Of a stretch of 64,000 bases of DNA, positions 33,575 through 44,900 are shown one piece after another (positions within the stretch are counted from its first letter, which is position 1; the number at the start of each line of letters is the position of its first letter). The notes beneath the pieces are model-generated. The model was not told the origin of the DNA. It ran no database searches and worked only from the letters and a program-made list of their open reading frames with translations. Source of the stretch: Mucidula mucida (lineage: Eukaryota > Basidiomycota > Agaricomycetes > Agaricales > Physalacriaceae); assembly GCA_015501055.1 (NCBI GenBank), contig JADNYV010000163.1, positions 1-64,000 of the forward strand, written 5' to 3'. The position numbers and the translations under genes were made by a program.

Positions 33575-35130
33575 CTAATTCGCGAAATGCAAATCCTTCC
33601 TACTTGGGGCAAAAAAATCTGGAACCTTTTGACATACATCCTGCCACCTTTGCACCCTCCCTTCGGAAAACCTGCTAGCGTCCACGTTCGTGCAGAACTC
33701 CTCAAGCCGCGAAACGTCTTTCGATCCCGGACGGGACTCCAAAACGGAAAGCAATTTCGATGCTGGCAGCTGCGTGTTCTCGTCAAGGATCCATAAGTCC
33801 AGAGACCTGAGGCGGGGTACCAGCACGTCGCTCTGTGCGTGCACATGGAGGTAGTCGAGAAGGACATCATGGATGCTAGGAAGATGGATGGAGAAGGCAG
33901 TAAGTTCGGTAGCTAGTCGAAGCCATGACGTTAGGCTGGCAACGTCTGCGTCGAAGAATTTGCGAACATCGAAGGCAATGTGAAGCGACGATAGTTGCTT
34001 TGGGAGTAGGTCCGTTAAAGGAAGCCTAAATCTACCCTCGCGAAACGTCAGGTGCAAGTCGGTGAGTGCTGTGATGTCTAAGTGGGGAGGAGGGCGGAAA
34101 AGAAGCCGTAGGTACAACGGACGATGGAAAGGGACAAAAGTTTTAGGAAAGAAAGCTTTGACAGTCGTTTATCAACCTCTGCAGAGTAATCTTCAACAGA
34201 GAGCGACAGATGGGTAAGATTGGGCATTGTTGGAGAGTCCCTTTCCTCATATTGTAGATACCACCTTCATAATGAGTTACTTTGGGCCATGGCAATTTAA
34301 CGCATACTTCCTCCGAATCACCTACTATGCGGATTCGCCTCAGTCGTGGGGTGGCTCGGAATGGGGCGAGAGGTGTCCCATCAATGTCTCGGCTTTCCTC
34401 CATGTCGCAGAGAACAACTTCCTCCAGGCGCTCAAAATACAGTCCCGATAATGCAGCAGGAAATTCATCTCCGCGCGCTCAAAAGTATAGATGACGCCAG
34501 CGTGCGGCACCAACCGCCAGAAGTACAGATATCATGTCGGATACAACGTCTGTTTGTATCCTCATTGCCATCGCAACCAAGAGATCAGTGTTCCCGGAAC
34601 GCGACATGAACAGCCCAAGGTTATAGCAGAACCTGGTCAGCTTCCTGGATCCTATCTTCTTCGGGAAGGGAAAAACGATCGTGTTCCACAAGCGCGGGTC
34701 TGAAAGCGCGACGCGCCGCCACCTAGAGCAAACATGCCAGAGTGTCCACGGCGCATTTCTGGAATTTAGGGACGAATAGTGCGACTCCGCCGACTTGTCT
34801 ATGATTTTCTTCACCAGATCCCCCCATTGAGGAATACAATGCGCAAATATCTCGTGGAGAACGGTCGTCGGAAAGCATGCGAATGGGATGTAGAATAGAC
34901 CGCGCGTCCTGAGCGTCGCAGTGTAGCACATCGTGCTCCTCGCGGAGAGCGTTCAAGTCCTTCCGAAGGAGTTCCATTTTTTCCTCATAATTGGCGAGAT
35001 TGCCTTGCGCCTCGTTCAAAAAAGCCCGCATTTGGGCTCTTTCTGCATCGTGGGGCGCATCGTTTCCGTTTATAAGCGCGGCGACGCGTGCAGCGTCAAA
35101 GGGATTGGATGTACATGGGTCGGCGAACAT
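33575..35130 (-). pseudogene. Tandem F-box gene, copy F1 (broken)
   Basis: Opens MFADPCTSNPFDAARVAALI, with a coiled coil (EKMELLRKDLNALREEHDVL) and then the F-box start (LHPIRMLSDD). An extra C near 34865 shifts frame into VLHEIFAHCIPQWG. Further on, the Arg codon kept in copy F2 is a TGA here (near 34488), and at least two more frame changes occur before the C-terminal LRR-like part (about 34117-33575, SLHIAFDVRKFFDADVASL). Same family as F2 and F3, in a direct tandem on the minus strand. No F-box gene is seen in 33251-33574. Confidence 0.85.
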
Positions 35131-35780
35131 GGTACATATAACTCGGTGCTACTTATGATACAAGTTCAGTAAAACGCTCATTCTCGAGCATAAACGTACC
35201 AGTGTCACGAAAAGCTAGATGTTGGCAGCAAATTGTTAGCGCAGTGATCGCGGTCAGAAGTAAAGCTGCATCGGTGGCTGTGTAGAGGTTTATGCGCAAC
35301 TTCTCGACCTTTCCTGCCTTCCACTTGCCCACGGACGCTAGTATGTAGACACCATGGATCATTCAGTCATTAAGATTCAAGGAAAGAAACTCGTAGGGCG
35401 GCATTGTTCTTCTGAATGGCAAAGAAATGCAAAGATGTTGCATACACTGTACCAATTTTCCGGAGGTCGTACGCGTCGTATTTTGGCGGCCTGAGCACAG
35501 ATAGAGAGATTCATTGGCGGAATACACGCAAGTTCTTCCTTCACGGGCACAAATGAAACGCGAAAATCTGATCTATGTACGCGTAATAAATACCTGTACC
35601 AGTTTATAGGCTGAAAGAAGGAGAATTGGATGCCCGCTAGCGCTCGCAATGATATATGAGTCCCTGGCCTGCATTATCTGTGACGAATACTCACCAATTC
35701 CAACCATTTGGTCACTTGACTCACCAATGCGCACTAGAAATTACATCATTTCATCTGTGGCGGTAGCCAAATATACCATT

Positions 35781-35865
35781 TTCGCTGACCCCAGTACATC
35801 TCATTCCTTCGACCACACCGCACACGTCGCCATACTGAAACAACGCAGCCCACCATGCTGAAAAA
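35781..35865 (+). pseudogene. Inverted fragment of the F-box family 5' end
   Basis: On the plus strand, FADPSTSHSFDHTAHVAIL matches the N-terminus of copy F2 (LADPSTSHSFDRTARVATLL), then breaks off. It lies between F1 and F2 but in the opposite orientation. The rest of 35140-36060 holds conserved 5' flank of F1 (to about 35300) and otherwise nothing recognised. Confidence 0.6.
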
Positions 35866-36068
35866 GCACAACTGCAGACCTTTCGGATGGGGCCATAGGC
35901 AATCTCGCCTGGCGCTGAGAAATTTCATACAATATACAATTGACTCTGTCTGGAGGATTAGGTAGGTATGTTGGTCCAACGTTTTGTACAAACAGAAGAT
36001 AAACCGCGTGATAACGGCAATGTATCTTAACCGTAGCTTCCCAGTCACTTCGGTATGCAAATACATCA

Positions 36069-37597
36069 CTACCTCGGGCAAAAAACCTTGACCTTCCGGC
36101 ATACACCTTGCCACCTCTGCACCCTCCCCTCCGAGAACCTGCCAGCGTCCACGTTCGTGCAGAACTCCTCAAGTCTCGAAACGCTCTCTTTCGATCCCGC
36201 ACGCGACTCCAAAACAGAAAGCAATTTCGATGCTGACACCTGCATGTCCTCATCAAGGATCCATAAGTACAGAGACCTGAGGCGGGGTACCAGCACGTCG
36301 CTCTGTGCGTGCACATGGAGGTAGTCGAGAAGGACATCATGGATGCTAGGAAGATGGACGGACAAGGCAGTAAGTTCGGTGGCAAGTCGAAGCCATGACG
36401 CGAGGATGGCAACGTCTGCGTCTATAAATTTGCAACCATGGCAAGCAATGTGAAACGACTTCAATCGTTTGGGGAGTATGTCCGTTATTGGAAGACTGAA
36501 AGCGGAGAACTTGCGCTTTGAATCGCTGTCCAATTGATAGGTCAGGCGAATGTCGGCGAGATCTGGTGCATCTAAACGTCGGACGAGGGCGAGAAAGAAG
36601 GTGCAGGAACGAAGGGTAAGAGAAAGGGACAAGAGTTTTGGGAAGGAAAGCTTCGCTAGTTCTTTATCAATGGGAGCAATTGTGATCACAACATCAAGCG
36701 ACAGATGGGTAAGATTGCGCATGGGTGCGAAGGTCCCTTTCCATATCGCAAAGATTCTGCAGTCATAATAAGTTATCTTGTACAATGGCAATGCCACATA
36801 TACATCAAGCGAATCGCGGATTCTTCTCAGCCGTGGCGCGGCCTCGAATGGGACGAGGATTTCCCCGTCCACGCCTAGGCATTCCTCTGTGTCAGAGAGA
36901 ATCACTTCTTGCAGGCGTTTATAATGAAGCCCCGATAACGCAGCAGGAAATCCTTCTCCTTCGGCTCGGAAACATAGACGACGCCAGCGCGCGGCGCCAA
37001 CCGCCAGAAGTACAGATAACATTTCCGGTATAGTATCACTGATTGTGATCGCAACCGAGAGATCCGTGTTTCCAGAACGCGACATAGACAGCCCAAGATT
37101 GTAGCATAATGTGGGCAGCTTCCTGAATCTCACCAGGTGAAAGCGATCGTGGACCACAAGCGCGGGGCTGAAAGCGCGACGCGACGCCACCTAAAGCAAA
37201 CGTGCGAAAGTGTCCACGGTGCATTCTTGGAATTGAGAGACGAATACGCCAAGTCCGGCTCGTCCATTAGCTCCTTCTCCAAAGCCCCCCACTCGGGAAC
37301 ACAATGCGCAAATATCTCATGAAGAACGTCATCGGAAAGCGTGCGAATGGGGTGAAGAATGGTCTGAGCGTCCTGGGCGTCGCATTGAAGCGCATCGCGC
37401 TCCTCGCGGAGAGCGTTCATGTCCTTCAGAAGAAGTTCCAGTTTTTCGTCGTAATTGGCGATATTGTCTTTAGCCTCATCCAGAAAAGTTTGCAGTTGTG
37501 CTCTTTCTGTATCATGGGGCGCGTTGTTTCCGTTTAGGAGCGTGGCGACGCGTGCGGTGCGGTCAAAGGAATGGGATGTACTGGGATCAGCGAGCAT
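36069..37597 (-). pseudogene. Tandem F-box gene, copy F2 (one frame break)
   Basis: The best preserved member of the array. MLADPSTSHSF, a coiled coil, F-box LHPIRTLSDDVLHEIFAHCV, then NAPWTLSHVCFRWRRVALSA up to LWSTIAFT. Near 37140, next to a short deletion relative to F1, the frame changes into RFRKLPTLCYNLGLSMSRSG. From there the leucine-rich part reads without a stop to SRLEEFCTNVDAGRFSEG and the end at 36069. About 510 codons in all. One correction would give a complete protein, so a sequence error or a very young lesion is possible. F-box proteins bring substrates to SCF ubiquitin ligases. Confidence 0.8.
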
Positions 37598-37965
37598 GGT
37601 ACAGATGGCTGAGAGCTAAATCTGCAATATAAATCAAACGACCAATCTTCCAGCAGAAACGTACCAGTGTCGCCAATAGCTAGGCGTTTCGTCCGTGCAG
37701 CACAAGCGATCGTGGTCAGATTTAAACCCGTATTGGTGGCTGTGTAAGCTCATTGGCGCCTTCCGCCTGTTGTAAATATTCCTATCTCCCGCAGTACTAG
37801 TCAGTGCCTTTAAGCCGTGTATTTCATACAATACGCATTGAATCTGTTCGGAGAACTGGGTATGTAAAGAGACTAGTTCATACTGTACAATCAGCAAAAG
37901 AAACCGTAACAACAACGTATCTTGACCGATTCTTGACCGAAGCTTCCCGCGAGGCAGATACTTCA

Positions 37966-39507
37966 CTACCTCGGGCAATAAACCTTGACCTTCCGGCATA
38001 CATCTTGCCACCTCTGCACCCTCCCTTCCGAAAACCTACCAGCATCCACGTTCGTGCAAAACTCCTCAAGCCGCGAAACGATCTCTTTCGATCCCAAACG
38101 CGACTCCAAAACGGAAATCGACTTCGATGCCGACATCTCCTCGTCCTCGTCAAGGACACATAAGTCCAGAGACCTGAGGCGGGGTACCAGCACGTCGCTC
38201 TGTGCGTGCACATGGAGGTCGTCGAGAAGGGCATTAGGGATGCAAGGATGATGGATGGACAAGGCAGTAATGTCGGTAGCGAGTCAGAGCAACGACTTGA
38301 GGACAGCAAGATCAACGAGGTCGGGAACATCGCACGCAATGTGAAGCGATATCAACTGTTTGGCGAGTATGTCCCTTAGGAGAAGACTCAAAGTCGAGGA
38401 GGAACTGTGGCGATTCTGCGACTTGATTTCACCCTTGGAGAGCGTCAGACGAAAGTCGATGAGAGCTAGAATGTCAAAGCGGGGCAGAACGGCGGCAAGG
38501 AAGGCGTAGGGACAAGAGGTTGGGGAAAGACAGCTTTAAGGGTAGCTGATCAACCGGCGCACGCGAATCATAAAGATGGAGCGACAGATGGGTGAGATTG
38601 AGCATTTCTTGGAGACTCCATTTGTGAATGTAGATATCGCACTCATAATGAGTTATCTGGGACCATGGCAATCCGATGAGTGAATTTTCAGAAAGGTACA
38701 TTCTTCTCAGCCGGGAGGCAGTCCGGAATGGGGCAGCGGACAGTTCGCCACCAATGCATTCGCTGATGTCAGAGAGAACAATCTCTTCCAGGCGTTTGTA
38801 ATGCAGTCCCGATAAGGCGGCAGGAAACCCACTGTAGTGGGCTCGGAGATAGAGGCGACGCCAGCGCGTGGCGCTAACTGCCAACTGTGCGAATATTATG
38901 TGCGGCATAACCCCACTGCGCGGTATGGTACTCGCCATCGAATATCAGCGTTTCCGGAACGCGACATGAACAAGCCAAGGTTGTAGCAGAATCTGGATAG
39001 CTTTCTGGATCCCGTCTTTCTCTTGGCCGGGAGCGATGGGAAGGTAAAGATGATCGTAGACCACAAACGCGGAGCTGAGAGCGCGACGCGGCGCCAACTA
39101 GAGCAAACTTGCGAAAGGGTCCACGGTACGTTCTTGGAATTGAGAGCTGAATAATCCGAATCCGGCTCCGTACAGAACTTCCACTCCAAAGCCTCCCGGT
39201 CAAGAAAGCAATGCGTAAATATTTCGTGGAGGACATCATCAGACAGCGTTCGAAGGGGATGGAGGAGATTTCGAGCGTCCCAGATGCGGCGCTGAATCTT
39301 AGCTACCACGTCCTTGAGTAGCATTTCCATCTTTTCGTCATGTTTGGCGAGATCGTCTTGGGCTTCGTCCAGAAAAGCACGCAGTTGCTCTCTATCCATG
39401 TCGTGGGGCGCGTTGTTTCCATTTGGGAGCTGGGCGACACGTACGATGCCGTTTGCCTGCTCGTCCGCTCGCACGAAGGAATGCGCACCGCAGGGGTCAG
39501 CGAACAT
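37966..39507 (-). pseudogene. Tandem F-box gene, copy F3 (broken)
   Basis: Opens MFADPCGAHSFVRADEQANG; F-box LHPLRTLSDDVLHEIFTHCF and WTLSQVCSSWRRVALSA are intact. Frame changes occur near 38935 (after MSRSGNADI) and near 38475, and the leucine-rich middle is shorter than in F2. The last about 100 residues (HHPCIPNALLDDLHVHAQSD to the end at 37966) match F2. The flank 39510-39600 keeps the conserved acgtaccagt and gtggctgtgtagag blocks of the array. Confidence 0.8.
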
Positions 39508-39749
39508 GGTATAGATGACTTTCTATTCAGTTTGTTAACAGCTAGTGCCAAAGGTCTGACAGAAACGTACCAGTTAAACCTGCCTCGGTGGCTGTGTAGA
39601 GGCCAGCTATTTGTTTGCCCAATTGAATGACCTCAAAAATGAAATGTTGCAATATACAGTACCATAGCGTTCGTGCATGAGAAAGAATTAAGCGTGGCGT
39701 CTAAAATATATATAAATTAAATAGATATAAGTAAATGTCCATGTCCCAT

Positions 39750-41137
39750 TTACCGATCCTTGTCCGCCTCGAGAAGCTCATTGGCCAGCCTAGCCAACAT
39801 GTCATCCGAAGCAGGATTCCGAGGGAACGAACGTCCATCGCCTTGACTGTTCCATCATCATCAGTAGGAGTCGCATTAATAAAAGCAGCCTGAACACTAA
39901 CCAAGCACCGATGCCGAACATCCTATACACCCATCCGCACGGTCGGTCCCAGCCCCAAATTTGAGCAATGTTCTTTTTCCATCCGACATCATACAGTCTG
40001 ATGCTAGAATGCGCGTCCTTGACGAGCCGCCTCTGGCTATACGACAACTCCGGCTCGAGAGGCGGATCGGACAGCGAATGGCCGTCAGTCGGTAGTGGGG
40101 GTAAATGCCGCAGGAGGAGAAACGGCGAAAGACTTTCGATCGTAGTCTGGTTCGTGACAGCGAGGTAGAGGTGGTAAATAGTAAAGGATCCTATCACCAT
40201 AGTAAAAATGGCCCCAATAAAGAAGAGACCGATGGCGTGAATAGGTGTAAAAGAATCCTACGAAGCGGTCAGTTATGGGGGGAGGTTGTCAGAGGGTTAA
40301 AACGTACAACTCGGAAAGGATTCTCAAACGCGTAGAGGATTACGAAGATTGATAATATAGCTACATAAATCGCGAGGAGACTGATACAGCAGAGAAAGTG
40401 TAGGAATGCGGGGTAAGTTCTATGTCCCTGCAAGAGCTATCAGCAGGTGACATACGTCGTCCGATACGGGGTACGTACTATGCATTTGCTACCAATCCAT
40501 GGACAGTGGTGGTCTAGAAGTAATTCAATTGCGCCCCCAGTATGAGAGTACGTATTGACGCACCCATTTTTAGTACACAACGTCCACAGTGTGTGCAATG
40601 ATGCGTCCGTTCGGGCTTAGGAGCCTGCGATCTCTGTGAGTCTCAAACCGATCGTGGCAACCAAAGCAACGCGTACCCAACACTTTCTGCACCACTTCCC
40701 CGGAGCAGAGAAGTCAAAGTCGCAGAGAGCGCCTCTGTCAGCCCCACTTGCTCTCCATCCTCATCTAGACCAGACTCGGGGAGCGCCACAGGGACCGGGA
40801 TCGCGCGCGACACATATGATGAGGGACGTGAATATCATGAACGTCAGGGTATAGATGGCGGAGAGGTGTACAATGAAGGTGAATGGCGCCTCGAGGTGCG
40901 CAGGTGATGATTGACTAGTACAATTAGTAACGATGGTTGCGGAGCCAGTATCAGCGATACAGTGCCTTCAACAATTCAGTTGGGAAGATAATACGACGAA
41001 TGCTGGGTTTTCTCACCAAGTAGAGGCAGGTAATGGTACCATGGCTTCCGCGGCAATTCATCCGGTTCAGAAGCATGTACGAAGGTCGTTGAATCGAGCG
41101 AGAACGAGTTCCGGCTACGCGGCGTGGAATGGGACAT
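39750..41137 (-). pseudogene. DHHC-type palmitoyltransferase, frame-damaged in its 5' half
   Basis: Exons 41137-41017, 40965-40677, 40633-40564, 40513-40479, 40427-40308, 40257-39902 and 39846-39750. The Cys-rich DHHC domain is complete: KWCRKCW, PERTHHCTHCGRCVLKMDHH, CPWIGSKCIGHRTYPAFLHF. It is followed by a transmembrane segment (CCISLLAIYVAILSIFVILY), another TM, a TTIESL motif, and a C-terminal tail ending ADKDR. Such enzymes S-acylate membrane proteins in the secretory pathway. In exon 2 three single-base problems are seen: a base lost near 40897 (the relic at 1497 keeps it), one gained near 40795, and one lost near 40725. Everything from 40705 to the end is intact. Whether it is a true pseudogene or a sequence artefact is open. 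Confidence 0.75.
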
Positions 41138-41564
41138 TTGTGGCGTGATTAGAGGAAATAATGAGTGGGCATGACAGCGCCAGGCGGGGCGACAACGTAG
41201 TGGTAAGAAATCAAGAGCGCGCGGAAGCAAAAGGATGATCACTCATTCCGACCGGCACCGACATAAGCCAGATGAGTAAGCGGATATGCAAAATGCCTAC
41301 AGGCATTCGTTATGTGGCGCATGCAATAAGAGGACAACAAGTTTAATCATGAGAAGAGTAACAAGGTTTACAAATATGTCAGTGGACCAGTAGAACTGAG
41401 CTCCATAGATGATCAGCGCAGTATCCGTTTCCGACAATGAAGGGGAATTATGATTTATCAAACTATGAGATATTAGAACGTGTACTAACACGATAAGAAA
41501 GACCTCGTACAGAGTAGAGTTGCGAATATGGTGATCGACGAAAAAGTCGATAATCTTCTTTGGG

Positions 41565-41828
41565 TCATTCCAGAGCCGCAGATAACCCATGTTGTTGGAT
41601 GAGCTCCTCATAAGCCGCAGTCCTCGCCTTCCACTCCTCAAGTTGTTGATTCAACTCCTGCACGCGGCCCTCCAGCCACATCAGATACACAACTTTGCGT
41701 CTCCTGCTCTTCCTAGCGGCAATCATATTGCGTCTGCGCTTCTCCTCAAGATCTGGCGGTACTCGTTCGTCACCCTCAGATCCCGCGAAGACGTTGCTAT
41801 CGTTGGTCATATTCGCTAGGATGATCAT
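41565..41828 (-). CDS. Short bZIP transcription factor 2 (canonical spacing)
   Basis: 87 residues, one exon. Acidic head, basic region RRRNMIAARKSRRRK with the N-x2-AA-x2-SR signature, linker SRRRKVVYLMWLEG, then zipper LEGRVQELNQQLEEW. From SR to the first zipper leucines the spacing equals that of GCN4. It differs from gene 1 by a handful of residues and by lacking one Leu codon in the linker. A TATA-like box (tttatata, 41872-41879) lies about 50 bases upstream. As this is the canonical copy, it is the likelier functional DNA-binding protein of the pair. Confidence 0.82.
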   Translation of the reverse strand: MIILANMTNDSNVFAGSEGDERVPPDLEEKRRRNMIAARKSRRRKVVYLMWLEGRVQELNQQLEEWKARTAAYEELIQQHGLSAALE

Positions 41829-41871
41829 TACAAAGGAGAGGGAAGGGAGGGAAAGGCGATCTGAGGGGGGC

Positions 41872-41879
41872 TTTATATA
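41872..41879 (-). promoter_or_regulatory. TATA-like box of bZIP gene 2
   Basis: tttatata on the plus strand, about 50 bases upstream of the ATG at 41828; the position and neighbourhood match the box of gene 1. Confidence 0.5.
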
Positions 41880-43047
41880 CGTCGGCTCCGGATTCGAGTC
41901 AATTGTCGGCGATACGGGCCTTTGACTGGCGTGGGCAGCCTATGAGCAAGTGCGCCACACGGGGTTATGACTCATGTCATGCTGACGTGGAACAATGGAG
42001 GAGTGCATATGGTGCGATATGATCAGCTACTAGTACCGAGGCCTGAGTCATTCGTTACCTTCCATCCTTGTCCGGAAATCAACGACCGTCGACGGTTGAG
42101 TGATCTAAGCATGCAAGCAAACCATTCACCGCTTGCATTAAGCCTAAATGCTTGCCATTTCTGCACGCGACGCCACTGATCGATAGGCCTACAATAAGTA
42201 TAGCCTACAATAAGTCGTTCCCTTTCAAGAGACGGGTCCGAAGACTTGACGGGGAAATCCATGAATGACGCCACTGCCAGGGAGCCATCGCTCGCGGCTA
42301 GGTTAGGCGGCCACCACATATCTGATATCATTGGTCGATAGTCATGAATGCGCATGGAATAGGCGATCCATACATGAGTCGAATCGCCGGAGTAGGGACA
42401 CAAGGCACACTTGATACAAAAGCTGAAGATGGGATCCGTCATGCCATGGAGCGTTTGTCTTCGAGCCTCACTATTCTTCTACGAAACAAGATGTTTGGGA
42501 CGGAGCAAGCATATTGAGCGACAGATAATTCTATAGTAATACTCGACCGAAGATAAACCTGGAACGAAGTAAAATGAGGCAGGCCGGCGTTGTCTGGCAA
42601 GCACGCACCAAAATACTATATATTGTGCGTAAGCAGAGCATACACATCCTACTAACCAGGGACCTAGTCGAATGAAGCCGGCAACCTGAAACGGCAATGA
42701 GCAATACAGTGCAAGGAAAGCATAACACGAAGCTCAGAGATCTTGGTGGAAGAATTGTCTCATCGGACGCGAGGTCCTCTGAAGTAGCAAATATAAAAGA
42801 GATAGCATCACAGCGAGGAAGGAAGGGATGAAATCAGTAGTCACCTTGGTCACTTGCAGTCTTTCGATTTCGGACGCTGTGAAGGAGCGAACGCCTACTC
42901 AAAACGGCGGGTGCTCGGAGTTGCATCCAGGTGATGGCGGCGCGCTGGCCTACGTAGATACACGTTGCCAGATCGCAGATGGGAACGCTTACGTATCAGT
43001 CGAAGCATAGTCTGAAGAGGAATTAGCACGAGGTGGAGGAAGAGATG

Positions 43048-43646
43048 CAGTGGTGATCAGCTATAGTGACTGAGTGTCAGCAACTTCCTGATTGGGACGT
43101 GGCTATAGCCACCGTGACTGAGCTACAATAGCTGCGGCAGGGCTAGATCGGTATTGCTGAGCGGATGCGGAATGGTGAGAACGTGACATATATCAGGATT
43201 TGATCAGCTTATCCGGACCGTTTTTTGTGAATACTCCCTCATTCGCTCAGTTTCTCGATTTTTCCGCATCATTTTGGCTAGATGTTTGAGAGACATGTCA
43301 AGGATGTCTACAACAATGAAATCCTGGTCTATGAGTGGTTGCAGTTGGATGGGGATGGTGAAGAAGATGATAGTGAGGAGGAGATTGACCCGGATACGGA
43401 GCATTTCGCAGTGTAGATCAATCTTTATGTTTGCTATATTGTATTCTGTGTATTCTACTCTATCTAAATCAGCTCAGCAACCCGCAACACATCACAATGC
43501 CCGAGCAGCAGAGGTAGCGCGGCCTGGCAGGGCTTTCGGCAATTGCCGGCTGTCCAGCTACACCAAAGCTACCGGATCAGTCCGCCGCGGTGGCTATAGT
43601 CACTAGCCGTAGCTTTGCGTGACCGCTACTAGCTTGAACAACACTG
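43048..43646. mobile_element. hAT-type MITE, 599 bp, with 8-bp target duplication
   Basis: Flanked by aagagatg on both sides (43040-43047 and 43647-43654). Termini begin CAGTGGTGATCAGCTA on the left and, on the reverse strand, CAGTGTTGTTCAAGCTA on the right, an imperfect inverted repeat starting CAGTG as in many hAT elements. The same locus in arm A (about 11990-12010) has a single uninterrupted target. No transposase. Inside, a short frame at about 43284-43417 (VKDVYNNEILVYEWLQLDGD and an acidic tail, after a plausible acceptor) is unrecognised. Confidence 0.88.
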
Positions 43647-43735
43647 AAGAGATGAGATCGAAGGAGAAGGTCAGTAGTGAATAAATCACAGGTGCTACTG
43701 TTCATGGGACTTTGTCCTCATATGGAAGAGGGTAC

Positions 43736-43954
43736 TTATATGGCATCATATCGGAGGATAATGGAGAGAAATGGACTGCGATACTCACTTGGGGACATCA
43801 CTTCGGCACCAGTCGTCCTCGGCGGAGGCCCATTGACTGTCAAAGCATCCAATACAGGGCAGATCGCACCAGCACGTAGATACGGCAAGTTGGGCTGGTG
43901 ATGTACGACTGCAAACGACGTTAACGGGAGGCAGCCGAGAAGAGGGTAAACCAT
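43736..43954 (-). CDS. Small conserved reading frame in arm B (unrecognised)
   Basis: Counterpart of 11692-11943: MVYPLLGCLPLTSFAVVHHQ, then YLPYLRAGAICPVLDALTVN and GPPPRTTGAEVMSPS, followed by a GTGAGTATCG donor. The frame is kept in both arms but no downstream exon could be chosen. Confidence 0.3.
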   Translation of the reverse strand: MVYPLLGCLPLTSFAVVHHQPNLPYLRAGAICPVLDALTVNGPPPRTTGAEVMSPSEYRSPFLSIILRYDAI

Positions 43955-44454
43955 ACTCTACACTATAGGTGTTTGCCAGTTCCAGGGGCAAAAGCAAGGG
44001 AGACAGCCTGAAGGCGGTGGACGAAAAGGCGACCATGGTGGTGTCTGGGTGGTGTAGTGCAAAGGAAAAATTGGCAATAATTTTTTTTCGCGTTCTGGGT
44101 TTTGATCCGCACATCACGTGTCCGTCCCTCCCTCCCGGCCCCGCATTTTTTGCCTCAGCCTTCGACCGGTTCCATCCATTTAACGAATATGCTACTACAC
44201 GTCTTTGAGACCACATGGCTGCGCGTCTTTCCAGGCGCACTGTTATAATCGTCGCAGCATTGATGGCACCGACAGCGGAGCGCATATGGCCTGGTGATTG
44301 GCGCCATTGGCCTGCAGCTTGCCCCGAACCAGAACATGGACGCTGAAATCTGTCGACGAACGTATGCAGGCCCGTCCTCCACCATGTCACTGGATACGCG
44401 ATTGGCCTGAGCCACGTGCACGGAGGCCGACCTTCCTTGCTCTCTTCCACGACT

Positions 44455-44900
44455 ATGGCTTTCCAGTTGAACCAGCTTGTTGCCCCCGTCCATCGCTCAG
44501 GCCTTCCTTTCCCGGCCCTAACAAACCCTTCTAACCCCCCGACTACACAAGATGTATACGATGCTATCATATACAGCAAGAACGTTCTGACTGAGAACTG
44601 CGAGCTTCATCGCGTTTTTTGAGCCCCGTACTAAGAATTATTCAGCTATCAGCAGTACCGTCGCTCCCGTACAATGTGTGATGGATGCAATGCGATACGA
44701 ACACGCCATTATTGCCGCCTACAAACAGTATATCGCCCAAGTAGTCGTTCCCGCTCCTGCCGCCGGTCTTCGTACGCGAGTCTCTGTTCTCCCTTTCCTT
44801 CAAGTCTAATCGTTACACAGCTCTCCTGAATCCTCTCAGTGAACAGGCCATACTAGCGTTGTTGGCTATTGCTACCTCAAATTCAAGCCACTCAGACTGA
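44455..44900 (+). CDS. MAFQL-family protein, short form, with a GC donor
   Basis: Three exons (44455-44599, 44646-44771, 44821-44900) give 116 residues: MAFQLNQLVAPVHRSGLPFP, then RYEHAIIAAYKQYIAQVVVP, then PLLNPLSEQAILALLA and a stop after NSSHSD. Exons 1 and 2 have exactly the lengths of the 16551 copy (145 and 126 nt). At the first donor the usual GTGAGC is GCGAGC, so splicing needs a GC-AG intron. Truncated before the coiled coil, like the 16551 copy. Confidence 0.6.

Noticed and set aside
43270..43420. Acidic frame inside the 599-bp MITE (VKDVYNNEILVYEWLQ) as a transposase remnant
   Set aside because: No DDE or hAT dimerisation motif can be seen, and it is too short to assign.
43785..44579. 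264-residue minus-strand frame in arm B
   Set aside because: It runs antisense to MAFQL exon 1 and across its promoter and several unrelated blocks; the frame is not kept in arm A.
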